Of a DNA stretch of 64,000 nucleotides, positions 36,018 through 44,867 are shown piece by piece. Both the position numbers and the translations under genes were made by a program. How positions within the stretch are numbered: the first letter of the stretch is position 1; each line of letters starts with the position of its first letter. Origin of the DNA: Enterocloster bolteae (GTDB lineage: Bacteria > Bacillota > Clostridia > Lachnospirales > Lachnospiraceae). The stretch spans positions 1,984,001 through 2,048,000 of the forward strand of contig NZ_CP022464.2 in assembly GCF_002234575.2 (NCBI RefSeq), in the 5' to 3' direction. The notes below the pieces were generated by a model, which saw only the letters and a program-made list of their open reading frames with translations, was not told where the DNA came from and searched no databases.

Positions 36018-36137
36018 ATTGACATTTTTGGATGGAAGTGGTAAAGTCAAAAAAGTTAGTATAGACTAACTTATGGGGGTTATATTTCGTATTCCAAGCG
36101 AGAGACTTTTTTAACAGAATGGTTAGCTTAAACTAAC
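36018..36137 (+). promoter_or_regulatory. promoter and two DtxR/IdeR-like boxes of the nitrogenase-like operon
   Basis: -35 TTGACA (36019-36024), 17-bp spacer, weak -10 TAAAGT (36042-36047). Palindrome GTTAG-TATAGA-CTAAC (36055-36070) sits at the expected transcription start. A second, GTTAG-CTTAAA-CTAAC (36122-36137), lies between it and the first gene, whose RBS GGAGG is at about 36152. The same half-sites and spacing occur at dps. Repression by a DtxR-family regulator under metal-replete conditions is the likely control. Confidence 0.7.
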
Positions 36138-36165
36138 TATTTGATTGACAGAAGGAGGACTGTAG

Positions 36166-37287
36166 ATGAAAACAAGAGTATTATCTCTGTTATTGGCGTG
36201 TGTACTGGGATTATCTCTGTGTGCCTGCTCCGGTGGAGGACAGATGGAAACTTCGATAGCAGAGGATTTGTTCACTCAGACAATTGATAAAGAGGATAGA
36301 TCCGTGCAAGAGAGTGATAAAATTGTGATCACTGATCAGCTGGGACGCACCATTGAATTTGATGAACCACCCCAGAGGCTGGCTACAACAATCATGCCAT
36401 TCCCTTATATCTTCTACGCTGTAATGGGGAATAATGATTACATGGTCGGTTGTAATCCTTCTTCCGTGATTGCCTACGAAGATAGTACGCTGCGGCATAT
36501 GTATCCTACTATGGCTAAGGTTGACACAAGTTGGGTGGACACAAGCTTCGTAGTCAATATAGAGGAGTTACTGAAGCTGGAACCCGATGTGGTTTTTCAG
36601 TGGAACTATATGACCGAAGAGATCGAAAAGATGGAAAACGCAGGTCTGAAGGTCATTGCACTCCAATATGGCACTATGGACGATTTGGAAACTTGGATTC
36701 GCATTATTTCCTCTCTGTATCAGCAGGAAGAACGCGGAGAAGAGTTGATCGATTATTTCTATGCTCAGGTGGCGGAGGTAAGTGATAGAGTTGCCACTCT
36801 GAACACTTCTGAATTCAGAAGCATCCTACAGCTTTCCGACAATCTGAAGGTTGCTGGTCAGGGATTCGGCTACTACTTATGGGACAACAGCGGTGCCATC
36901 AATCCTGCGGCAGACCTGTCTGGCGAAGAGCTGAATGTTGATATGGAGCAGATCTATTTGTGGAACCCTGAGATCATATATATCGGTAACTTCACCGATC
37001 TGCAGCCCTCCGACTTGTTGGAAAACAAGCTGGAAGGTCAGGACTGGTCCCTTGTTCGGGCTGTCAAGGAAGGCGAGGTCTATAAAATTCCTATCGGTGG
37101 ATACCGCTGGGATCCCCCTGGAGTTGAAACCCCTCTGACGATCAAATGGATGGCCAAAATCCAGCATCCTGAGCTTTTTGCCGATATGGATATGGAGACC
37201 GAACTGCGTGACTTTTATCAGGAGATGTACGGATTCACGCTGACAGATGAGATGGTGGTTGAGATTTTGGGTGATACTCAGAATTAA
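36166..37287 (+). CDS. metal-chelate-binding lipoprotein (FepB/BtuF class)
   Basis: 373-residue extracellular lipoprotein; lipobox at SLCAC puts the lipidated cysteine at residue 21. The mature part has the two-lobed class III binding-protein pattern: VITDQLGRTIEFDEPPQRLA at the start, then VVNIEELLKLEPDVVFQWNY, and ENAGLKVIALQYGTMDDLET in the first lobe, and a second lobe with QIYLWNPEIIYIGNF. Ligands of this class are ferric siderophores, haem or corrinoids. It opens the operon, 40 bp before the NifH-like gene, and supplies the FecCD/FecE-type transporter downstream, so its cargo is probably the substrate or cofactor source of the nitrogenase-like enzyme. Confidence 0.88.
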   Translation: MKTRVLSLLLACVLGLSLCACSGGGQMETSIAEDLFTQTIDKEDRSVQESDKIVITDQLGRTIEFDEPPQRLATTIMPFPYIFYAVMGNNDYMVGCNPSSVIAYEDSTLRHMYPTMAKVDTSWVDTSFVVNIEELLKLEPDVVFQWNYMTEEIEKMENAGLKVIALQYGTMDDLETWIRIISSLYQQEERGEELIDYFYAQVAEVSDRVATLNTSEFRSILQLSDNLKVAGQGFGYYLWDNSGAINPAADLSGEELNVDMEQIYLWNPEIIYIGNFTDLQPSDLLENKLEGQDWSLVRAVKEGEVYKIPIGGYRWDPPGVETPLTIKWMAKIQHPELFADMDMETELRDFYQEMYGFTLTDEMVVEILGDTQN

Positions 37288-37327
37288 ATAAAACTTACTT
37301 AAACTTTATGCGGGGAAGTGTGAATTT

Positions 37328-38104
37328 ATGAGAAAGATTGCGTTTTACGGAAAAGGCGGTATTGGGAAGTCCACCCTAACCTCATCCATTGCCGCGGCGA
37401 TTGCAGGAATGGACAAACGGGTCATGCAGATAGGCTGCGATCCCAAAGCGGACTCCACTTTAAATTTGAGAGCAGGTCAGGAACTTACCTCGGTAATGGA
37501 CGTGCTGCAGGCATACGGCGGACTTTGCCCCAGTCTTGATGCGATTTCTGTCAAGGGGTATCGGGGGATCGTCTGCGTGGAAGCCGGTGGCCCCACGCCT
37601 GGAAGTGGTTGTGCTGGTCGCGGCATTATCAAGACCTTTGATACTCTGGACGATTTTAATGCATTTCAGGTTTATGCCCCGGAATATGTGTTCTTCGATG
37701 TGCTTGGCGATGTGGTATGCGGTGGGTTTGCAGTTCCCATTCGACAGGGATATGCTGATGAGGTGGTGATTGTGACCTCTGGCGAGAAAATGGCGCTATA
37801 TGCTGCCGCCAATATCAAGAAGGCCTTGGACAACTTCCAGGAACGCGGTTATGCTAAGCTCCGCGGAATTGTTCTTAACTGTCGAAATGTCCCCGATGAG
37901 GTTGCCATCGTTGAGGATTTTGTGCAGCGGATTGGAACAGAGATTATTGGTGTTGTCCCGAGAGATTCAGACATTCAGAGAGCCGAGGAGCAAAACATGA
38001 CCGTGGTCCAGATGGATTCTGAACTTCCTGTTTCTCAAACCATCATCGACATCGCCAAACGCATTATGGTACCTGTAGAGGAACAGAAGGAAGGTGCTGT
38101 ATGA
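37328..38104 (+). CDS. NifH-like ATP-dependent reductase
   Basis: 258-residue homodimeric iron-sulfur ATPase that would pass electrons to the component-1-like proteins downstream. Seen: P-loop GKGGIGKST (residues 8-16), switch I region with GCDPKADSTLNLR, and the two [4Fe-4S] ligands Cys95 (GSGCAGRG) and Cys131 (DVLGDVVCGGFA), in nearly the NifH sequence. It is shorter than NifH of true nitrogenases (about 275-295) because the C-terminal extension is missing. Homologues include NifH, BchL/ChlL and CfbC. Its stop overlaps the next start by ATGA. Confidence 0.93.
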   Translation: MRKIAFYGKGGIGKSTLTSSIAAAIAGMDKRVMQIGCDPKADSTLNLRAGQELTSVMDVLQAYGGLCPSLDAISVKGYRGIVCVEAGGPTPGSGCAGRGIIKTFDTLDDFNAFQVYAPEYVFFDVLGDVVCGGFAVPIRQGYADEVVIVTSGEKMALYAAANIKKALDNFQERGYAKLRGIVLNCRNVPDEVAIVEDFVQRIGTEIIGVVPRDSDIQRAEEQNMTVVQMDSELPVSQTIIDIAKRIMVPVEEQKEGAV

Positions 38105-39426
38105 AAAAAGAACTATATCACCTGACAATCGCGAATCTTGACCCTGCCGCGCCGGAATTGGGCACTAAAGGCAAAGTGGTCAGTGGACCCTGCCTTCATT
38201 ACAGCGCACCCAGTGCGGGAGGATGGGGAATTGTCCGAACCGCGATGCTGGTACCGGAAAGTGTATTGTTGTTCGTGGCACCGCATGGTTGTGGCCGACA
38301 TGGCTCCGTTTCCAGCGTACAGCTGGGATTGCGCAGCCGCATTCGTTACATGGATATTACCGAGGAAGATTTGGTCTTGGGTAGCCATATGGACCGCATT
38401 CCTGCTGTTGTAGAAGACATTCTGAGTTGTCTACCGAAGCGTCCTCCTGCATTCTTTATCTGTGCCTCCTGTATCGATGATTTATTGGCCTCTGATTACA
38501 AAAATCTGTGTCTCCGTCTAACTGAACGGTATGGGTTGCCCTTTGTGGATTGCCACATGAATCCCATCACAGCCAATAGCAGTATGCCACCAGCTCTGAA
38601 TATACAGCGCAGTCTTTATGATTTTCTCTGTAAGGAGAAGAATACGCGTGTTCCGAAAGACACGCTCAATGTGGTTGGACACTTTTCGCCTATTAATCCG
38701 AACAGTGAGTTTTTCTCCCTGATGAATGAGGTGGGGTTCGAAAAGGTGCTTCAGCTCAGCTCTTGCCAGACTTTTGAGCAGTTTATGGAAATGCGACACA
38801 GCAGTCACAATTTGCTCATCAAGCCCTTTGGTCGGGTCGCCTGCCAGGAGATGGAGCGTCATCTGGGTATTCCCTGGCATAAAGAGTTCATCCGCTACCA
38901 TCCGGAAGGAATCCGCCGTGGCTATGAAGGGCTGGAGACCTTCCTGGAACGAAAAATTTCCTGGCAGTCCTGCTACGAGAGTTGCATGGATAGTATCTCT
39001 CAGTGGCGGAGGCGTTTGAAAGGCTTGCGGGTAGGCGTTGGAATTGGAGTTAACGGCTCTCCCTTTGAAATCGCCATGGCACTGGCTCTATGTGGAGTGG
39101 AGATCAGTTTCCTGCTCAGTGATGCTATTATGGAATATGAATGGGAATCGATCGCTCAGTTGAAGCGGAGTTTTCCCGATGTGCCAGTATATACCAGCTA
39201 TCATCCGAGTATGTCTATGGCGGAAGCTGTCCCGGAAGAAGCAGATGTTACAATTGGTTTTTCCGCCTCCTATGTGTGCCCGTCTTCAAAATTGTTTACG
39301 TTGGACGCTGATGACCAACACTACGGTTTTGAAGCGTTTACTGCTCTCCTCCAGGGCGTGGAGGATGCTTTGAACAGTGATATTTCTGCCCGGGCTTTGC
39401 TCTACACCAAGGGACTTGTGGTGTAA
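38101..39426 (+). CDS. nitrogenase component-1-like protein (NifD-like)
   Basis: 441-residue oxidoreductase of the nitrogenase component 1 superfamily. The three cluster-binding cysteines expected of a D-type subunit are present: Cys31 (VVSGPCLHY), Cys64 (APHGCGRHG) and Cys124 (ICASCIDDLLASDY; Cys121 is a neighbour). The block aligning with the NifD FeMo-cofactor region (ending in HLGIPW here and KYGIPW there) has Lys/Pro where NifD carries the cofactor cysteine (Cys275 in Azotobacter), so a FeMo-type cofactor is unlikely. It probably forms a heterotetramer with the following protein. It belongs to the nitrogenase-like groups, not to NifD proper, and resembles neither BchN nor CfbD strongly enough to name. 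Confidence 0.85.
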   Translation: MKKELYHLTIANLDPAAPELGTKGKVVSGPCLHYSAPSAGGWGIVRTAMLVPESVLLFVAPHGCGRHGSVSSVQLGLRSRIRYMDITEEDLVLGSHMDRIPAVVEDILSCLPKRPPAFFICASCIDDLLASDYKNLCLRLTERYGLPFVDCHMNPITANSSMPPALNIQRSLYDFLCKEKNTRVPKDTLNVVGHFSPINPNSEFFSLMNEVGFEKVLQLSSCQTFEQFMEMRHSSHNLLIKPFGRVACQEMERHLGIPWHKEFIRYHPEGIRRGYEGLETFLERKISWQSCYESCMDSISQWRRRLKGLRVGVGIGVNGSPFEIAMALALCGVEISFLLSDAIMEYEWESIAQLKRSFPDVPVYTSYHPSMSMAEAVPEEADVTIGFSASYVCPSSKLFTLDADDQHYGFEAFTALLQGVEDALNSDISARALLYTKGLVV

Positions 39427-39465
39427 AGCCATTTGTTTTCATAAACAATTGTTAGGAGGTTCTCT

Positions 39466-40650
39466 ATGCGAGGTTTTTATTCGATTTTACCCACGCTGTC
39501 TCCGGATTTTTCTGGCGTATGTAGCACTCTGTTTGAATTGGGTGGTATTTTAGCTATTCATGATGCGGGTGGATGCACAGGCACTTACACTGGTTATGAT
39601 GAACCTCGATGGTTTGACCAGCGCAGCCGGGTGTTTACATCTAATTTAGATGACGCCGAGGCAGTATTCGGAGATGATAGCATCTTTTTAAATAAACTTC
39701 TTTCTGCAGATGAATGGTTGGACAGCAAGTTTTTTGCACTGCTAGGTAGTCCTTCTCCTGCCGTGCTAGGAACGGATTATCGTGCTCTTGCCAAATTGGT
39801 TGAAAACAGAACAGGCAAGAAAGCAATGAGTTTTCCTACCAAAGGGACGGATTTTTACGATCGCGGCGTTTCAATGGCGCTTTTGAGGTTGGCTAAAACC
39901 TTTTTGCCTGAACACCGGACAGACGTGCTTCCTCGCTCGGTAAATCTCATTGGAGCCACTCCTTTGGACCTGACCCATCAGCGGAATGTGGATGTCCTTC
40001 GCAAGGTTTTGGAAGATGCAGGATTCACTGTTTGCTCTGTATGGGCTATGGGTAGCACTTTGGAGGAGATTAGCGGCAGTGTAAGCGCGGCCTGCAACAT
40101 TGCTCTTACGGTTTCAGCCTTGCCCGTCTGCCGATACTTGGAGAGCAAGTATGCAATGTCCTGGCTGGCGGGAAGTTTCTCTGGCCGGAAACCCTTGCAA
40201 CGGTTCCTGATTCAGTTAGAAAATCTCCTATCCGAGGTTCCAGTTCAGGAAGCAGAGGAGAAGACTGTTGAAAAATATGAAGGGCTTTGTGCATTGGTCA
40301 TCGGTGAACAGCTCATGGCAAACAGTGTGCGGGAATCCCTAGAACTGGATAGAGAATTTACTTCCGTGGACGTTTGCACCCTGTTTGACGCAGACCAGCA
40401 GCTGATGCGTTCTGGAGATCAGGCTCATATCAGCGAAGCGCAGCTTGAAGAAAGAATTCGTTCTGGGCGCTATGATTTGGTTATCGGTGATGGCTTTTTC
40501 CGAGAATTGGATTGGGTCGACAGCCCCACCGGTTATGTGGAACTTCCTCATGTCGCAGTCTCCAGTCGCCTTGGATGGACCAGTCAGGTCTGCCCCTTTG
40601 GTGACAAGTTCCTGGAACTGCTGGATGCCGCTTTACAGGAGGGCGTGTGA
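39466..40650 (+). CDS. nitrogenase component-1-like protein (NifK-like)
   Basis: 394-residue partner of the NifD-like protein. Two of the three expected cluster cysteines are present, Cys19 (FSGVCSTLFEL) and Cys37 (DAGGCTGTYTGY). At the third position, where K-type subunits usually have a Cys before a GDD/GTD turn, it reads LGSPSPAVLGTDY, so the bridging cluster would be held by five cysteines, or by a Ser or other ligand. The C-terminal part keeps the Rossmann-like fold with a family ending GWTSQVCPFGDKF. RBS AGGAGG; 39 bp after the D-like gene; stop and next start share one base (TGATG). No P-cluster serine could be assigned with confidence. Confidence 0.85.
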   Translation: MRGFYSILPTLSPDFSGVCSTLFELGGILAIHDAGGCTGTYTGYDEPRWFDQRSRVFTSNLDDAEAVFGDDSIFLNKLLSADEWLDSKFFALLGSPSPAVLGTDYRALAKLVENRTGKKAMSFPTKGTDFYDRGVSMALLRLAKTFLPEHRTDVLPRSVNLIGATPLDLTHQRNVDVLRKVLEDAGFTVCSVWAMGSTLEEISGSVSAACNIALTVSALPVCRYLESKYAMSWLAGSFSGRKPLQRFLIQLENLLSEVPVQEAEEKTVEKYEGLCALVIGEQLMANSVRESLELDREFTSVDVCTLFDADQQLMRSGDQAHISEAQLEERIRSGRYDLVIGDGFFRELDWVDSPTGYVELPHVAVSSRLGWTSQVCPFGDKFLELLDAALQEGV

Positions 40651-41696
40651 TGAGAAGTGCGCAACTGAGTCGAGCGAAACAATGTGCTATGGTATTGCTG
40701 TTGGCGATGGCATTGACCGGCGTGTTTCTGATTTTGTTATGTGTGGGGCGCTATTCGGTGCCTCCTTTGGAAGCCTTCCGAATTATGGGAGTAGCCCTCT
40801 TTCGGGATGGACAGGCATTGGAGGCGTTGAAGGCGGAGAATCCTTTTGGGGTTAGTGTTATTTTGGGCTCACGCCTTCCACGTCTGTTGATGGGGATGAT
40901 TGTTGGCGCGGGGCTTTCTGTGGCGGGAGCTACATATCAGGCTATTTTCGGGAATCCGCTGGTTAGCCCGGACATTCTGGGGGTCTCCTCCGGCGCGGGT
41001 TTTGGAGCTTCTTTAGGTATTCTCCTGTCTACCAGCACCCTCATTATTCAGGGCTCCGCTTTAACGTTTGGACTGCTGGCTGTACTTATGGTTTTTCTGG
41101 TTTCAAAAGTAAATGGTCGGACGGAGTTGTTTACTCTGGTACTCTCGGGTGTTATTATTCAGGCATTGTTTGACGCACTGGTTTCCCTTATTAAATATGT
41201 TTCGGATCCCCAGGAAAAATTGCCAGCCATTACAGTTTGGTTGATGGGAAGTCTGGCCAGTTCTTCTTATAAAGATATCATCGTTTCGTGCGTGATCATC
41301 CTGCCCTGCATTGCAGTCCTTCTGACGCTGCGCTGGAAAATGAATCTTCTGTCTTTGGATGAAGAAGAGGCTCGTTCGTTGGGGGTCAACGTTCATCGTC
41401 TGCGCTCTGTTGTTATCGTGCTTTCCACACTGATGACCGGTGTGACGGTTTCTCTGTGCGGTGTGATCGGATGGATCGGTTTGGTTATTCCTCATGTTGG
41501 ACGGATGCTTGTTGGCAATGACCATCGTGCATTATTGCCAGCCAGCGCGCTTCTTGGTGCGCTCTACCTGCTATTGATTGATACTATTGCCCGTACTGCC
41601 ACCGCGGCGGAGATCCCGCTTTCCATTCTAACCGCGATCATTGGAGCGCCTTTTTTTGCGTGGATGCTACGAAAGACTTCAGGAGGTTCCACATGA
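40650..41696 (+). CDS. FecCD-type metal-chelate permease
   Basis: 348-residue permease of the siderophore/haem/cobalamin (BtuC-like) type with about ten helices. Diagnostic segments: GSRLPRLLMGMIVGAGLSVA near residue 75, NPLVSPDILGVSSGAGFGA, LGVNVHRLRSVVIVLSTLM (the coupling loop) and GLVIPHVGRMLVGNDHRALL. The ATG at 40650 lies after GGAGGG; an in-frame GTG three bases earlier is possible. A single permease gene would homodimerise. It overlaps the ATPase gene by ATGA. Confidence 0.93.
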   Translation: MRSAQLSRAKQCAMVLLLAMALTGVFLILLCVGRYSVPPLEAFRIMGVALFRDGQALEALKAENPFGVSVILGSRLPRLLMGMIVGAGLSVAGATYQAIFGNPLVSPDILGVSSGAGFGASLGILLSTSTLIIQGSALTFGLLAVLMVFLVSKVNGRTELFTLVLSGVIIQALFDALVSLIKYVSDPQEKLPAITVWLMGSLASSSYKDIIVSCVIILPCIAVLLTLRWKMNLLSLDEEEARSLGVNVHRLRSVVIVLSTLMTGVTVSLCGVIGWIGLVIPHVGRMLVGNDHRALLPASALLGALYLLLIDTIARTATAAEIPLSILTAIIGAPFFAWMLRKTSGGST

Positions 41697-42505
41697 TTTT
41701 AGAGGTAAAAAACGGTTGCTTTTCCTACAACAGCCGGTCTATATTGTCCGGTATCTCCTTCGAGCTGGAAGAACATAAGGTCATGACGGTTCTGGGCCCA
41801 AACGGAGTTGGAAAAACCACGTTGCTCAAATGCATTATGGACTTTCTCCATTGGCAGCAGGGGGAAACCTTTATTGCGGGCCAACCCCTGCGGACTTATA
41901 AAGAAAAGGAACTTTGGCAAGTGATCAGCTATGTACCGCAGGCGAAGCGGAGCGTGTTTTCTTACCGTGTGCTCGACATGGTGGTAATGGGCCTGAACGC
42001 GAGCCAAAACTTTTTTAAGGTTCCTGATCAATCGCAGTACGATCAGGCAGAGGAGCTTCTGAACTTGCTAGGGTGTCAGAAACTTATTGACCGATACTGC
42101 AATCAGCTCTCGGGAGGAGAGCTTCAGATGGTGATGATCGCCAGAGCGCTAATTTCCAGACCTCAGCTTTTGGTGTTAGATGAGCCGGAATCGAATCTGG
42201 ACATGAAAAACCAACTTCGCATTCTGGATGCCATTGAGCGTGCTTCGCGTGAAATGAACACCGCTTGCCTGATCAACACGCATTTTCCAAATCATGCCCT
42301 TAATATATCGGATCAGACTCTAATGCTGGGACTGGGACAGAAAAAACTGTTTGGTGCGACAAAGGATTTGCTTAACGAGGAAAATATTGAGCGATTCTTT
42401 TCTGTACGTTCCAAAATCGTTTCTTTTCAAGCAGATGGTCAGGAACACCAGACCATTTTTCCTTACCGTATTGCTTCTCACAGCAGAGGAGGTGGCATAA
42501 CATGA
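41693..42505 (+). CDS. FecE-type metal-chelate ABC ATPase
   Basis: 270-residue ATPase driving the preceding permease. Walker A is GPNGVGKTT, signature LSGGELQMVMIARAL, Walker B LLVLDEPESNLD and switch His in LINTHFPNH. The ATG at 41693 after AGGAGG overlaps the permease stop; an upstream in-frame start has no ribosome-binding site. The C-terminal extension of about 45 residues resembles that of the degraded ATPase at 26.9-27.4 kb, so a sister system once existed nearby. ATGA overlap with the methyltransferase gene follows. Confidence 0.93.
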   Translation: MILEVKNGCFSYNSRSILSGISFELEEHKVMTVLGPNGVGKTTLLKCIMDFLHWQQGETFIAGQPLRTYKEKELWQVISYVPQAKRSVFSYRVLDMVVMGLNASQNFFKVPDQSQYDQAEELLNLLGCQKLIDRYCNQLSGGELQMVMIARALISRPQLLVLDEPESNLDMKNQLRILDAIERASREMNTACLINTHFPNHALNISDQTLMLGLGQKKLFGATKDLLNEENIERFFSVRSKIVSFQADGQEHQTIFPYRIASHSRGGGIT

Positions 42506-43095
42506 TTCCGTTTAGCTATGATATTATGCAACCAATGTATCCGCTCCTGATCCAGCAATTTCTGGACGATTACAATCTGTCTGCCGGTGTGGCTTTAGAT
42601 ATTGGAACAGGACCTGGAAATCTGGCGGTTGAGCTGGCAAAAGTAACAGCAATGGACCTGATTTTGGTGGACATTGACGGCGAAGCGCTTCGGACCGCAC
42701 AGAGCCGCCTGTTTGAATTGGGGGTGGATAACCGAATTTCTACCCTGTGCGCTGATGTGGAAAAACTGCCTTTACGGGATAACCTGGCGGATTTTATCAT
42801 GTGTCGTGGTTCTATCGGCTTTTGGCCGGTTCCCGTCCAGGGAATAACTGAAATTTATCGGGTACTGAAGCCTGGTGGATGTGCCATTGTCGGCGTGGGT
42901 GCCGGGCGGTATATGCCGGAAACCATGCGCCGCAGGATCTATGAGTCCATGTCTGCTTCAGATAGAACAACTTCCCCCCGCCAATATACTCTTGAAGATT
43001 ACGATGCCTTTGCCCGTCAGGCCATGCTGTCGGATTACCGCGTCATTATCGAGGATGATATATCCAAAGGATGTTGGTTGGAAGTAAAAAAATAG
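42502..43095 (+). CDS. SAM-dependent methyltransferase of the nitrogenase-like operon
   Basis: 197-residue class I methyltransferase: motif I VALDIGTGPGNLAVELA, acidic residue of motif II in LILVDIDGEAL, motif III/IV around LPLRDNLADFIMCRGSIGFW and the post-motif VLKPGGCAIVGVGAGRY. The chemistry is unknown; the substrate may be a small molecule, a metal chelate or thiol. Because it is translationally coupled to the transporter and reductase genes, it probably acts on the compound they import or modify. It is the last gene of the operon; a U-rich terminator lies six bases beyond its stop. Confidence 0.85.
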   Translation: MIPFSYDIMQPMYPLLIQQFLDDYNLSAGVALDIGTGPGNLAVELAKVTAMDLILVDIDGEALRTAQSRLFELGVDNRISTLCADVEKLPLRDNLADFIMCRGSIGFWPVPVQGITEIYRVLKPGGCAIVGVGAGRYMPETMRRRIYESMSASDRTTSPRQYTLEDYDAFARQAMLSDYRVIIEDDISKGCWLEVKK

Positions 43096-43100
43096 AAAAT

Positions 43101-43146
43101 TCCATCGTTTCAGGAGCACTGCCCGACACCGATGGAGTTTTTTTTT
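43101..43146 (+). terminator. strong terminator of the nitrogenase-like operon
   Basis: TCCATCG...CGATGGAG hairpin followed by nine T residues (43138-43146), directly behind the methyltransferase stop. Confidence 0.85.
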
Positions 43147-43689
43147 TACAAGATAGGAGAGGTTGTATCAAATATCCGCGCTTATGTTCGTCAGGATAAG
43201 TGGGAACGCGCGATGGATAAATTTGTGATGACCAGTGCTGAAGATTGGCAACAAGATAAGAATACTACAGGATGTATATCTGTACCGTTAGTGTCTGTTA
43301 TCAAGATATCCAAAATTATAGAAAGCTCCGTTAGCTATGCTCACACTAAACAGTGATGTTTTGACTCCTCGTAAAATTGCTTGGAACGGTTGTTTTGTGA
43401 TCCATTCCCGTAGCGCCGAAGCCACGATTAGCAAGTTCAGAAAAGAGGGAAGACAATGACCAAAGTGGTGCAGATGACTCCAGGTAATCCTGTTAATGAC
43501 CACTTATATATCTGGCAATATTGATCATAATGGGGCCGGGAGAGTTTGGCTGAGCACGATCAAATCTATTAATACAGCCTCACTGAACTATCCGTTTCCC
43601 ATGCTCACGTCAGTATGCTCCTTTAAAGGCAAACACTCCGATTTTTAAAATTATACGAATAGTTTCCAAATAAATCATATTCTGGGGAA
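43147..43689. other. decayed DNA between the operon and the MATE relic
   Basis: Open stretches on the plus strand (43132-43356) lack a convincing start or family. Probably decayed upstream part of the MATE gene or of another lost gene. Confidence 0.3.
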
Positions 43690-44498
43690 GCTCTGATGTT
43701 CATTTTACTTCAAAACGTTATGGCATGAAAATTGATGGAGCTGCATATGTAACAGTGGATTCGCAAATCGCGTATGCAATGGCTTCTCTTTGGTATTTTA
43801 AGCGAAAAAATAAGAATTAATGCAATTCGCATTGAAAAAACGCTTTTCTCGGGAATCATTGGAGTAGGTTTTTCTGCGATGCTGATGCAGGTGACGATAC
43901 TGGTACAGCAAAACGTACTTTATAATCTTGCGGCGCAGCATGGCGGAGAGACATGGCAGATTATACTCGGCGTGGCATACCGGGTAGTGCCTTTTGCATT
44001 TATTCCTTTATAGGACTTTCTCAGGGATATCAGCCAGCGGTCGGAACCAATTACAATACAAAACAGTGCGACCGGGTAAAGGATATTACGGAAGTGTCTG
44101 CAATCACAGCAATTTTATTAGTGTTTATTTGCTAACTGACGATTATGTTAGTACCGAAGACAATTCTCTCTATGTTTATTACAACGCCGTCCGTAGTGGA
44201 ACTGGGAGTAGGAGATTTCCGTCTGTTTCTACTGTAATATATTTTGTTGGGAGTCTGAACTGTGGTTCTGCCACTGATACAGTCTCTTGGCAGAGCTACG
44301 CGAGTGTTCTGGTTATTTTTCGCCAGATAGCTATCTACATACCTGCGGACTATCATCATGCCTTATATTGCCGGATTTGGTGTATATAGCGTATTTGCTA
44401 CTCCGATTATTATTGATATGACAGTTTTTATTGTTGTGGATGGTATGATGCTAACTGAATTTAGAAGAATGGATGTTTTAAAATTTACTGGAAGATAA
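43690..44498 (+). pseudogene. MATE-family efflux protein, degraded
   Basis: Relic of a MATE multidrug/cation antiporter: KRYGMKIDGAAYVTVDSQIA, frameshift, FSGIIGVGFSAMLMQVTILV, LGVAYRVVPFAFIPL, stop, GLSQGYQPAVGTNYNTKQCD (normally GISQGFQPAAGTNYGAK), then frames reading PKTILSMFITTPSVVELG and an end at 44498 (LTEFRRMDVLKFTGR). At least three frameshifts or stops. The N-terminal half is missing or unrecognisable. Confidence 0.8.
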
Positions 44499-44867
44499 AA
44501 AATTTATGGAGTCATTTATACAACGCTACGAATTTTTATGGTCGAAACAAGTACATAAAAAGGATGATTGTTTTATGTGCAGAATAAAAGGTTTTAGATG
44601 ATTTGGAGATCAAGTGTAGTGCTGGTTTGGTCAATAGACAAGGAGTATTATCCCATAACAGTAGGGAAGGTTATACTGCTTTTCTTGATAATTACCAGGT
44701 TGATCTACAAAAATTACTTTTATCTGTGAAGAAATTGGTATGAGTAAAAAAGTTGATATATACATAATTTTGAGATTTTATACATTTATATATTGCGCAA
44801 CAAAGATTATTATTAAGTATAATGATTTATAAGCGCCTTGCTTAACAAAATACTGTTTTGGCACTCC
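44499..44867. other. AT-rich stretch, no gene
   Basis: I see no recognisable coding relic between the MATE pseudogene and the sigma-like relic. Confidence 0.3.

Noticed and set aside
36166..43095. True nitrogen-fixation (nif) cluster
   Set aside because: The component-1-like proteins are short, lack the FeMo-cofactor cysteine pattern and one cluster cysteine, and no nifB, nifE, nifN or nifV-like gene is present.
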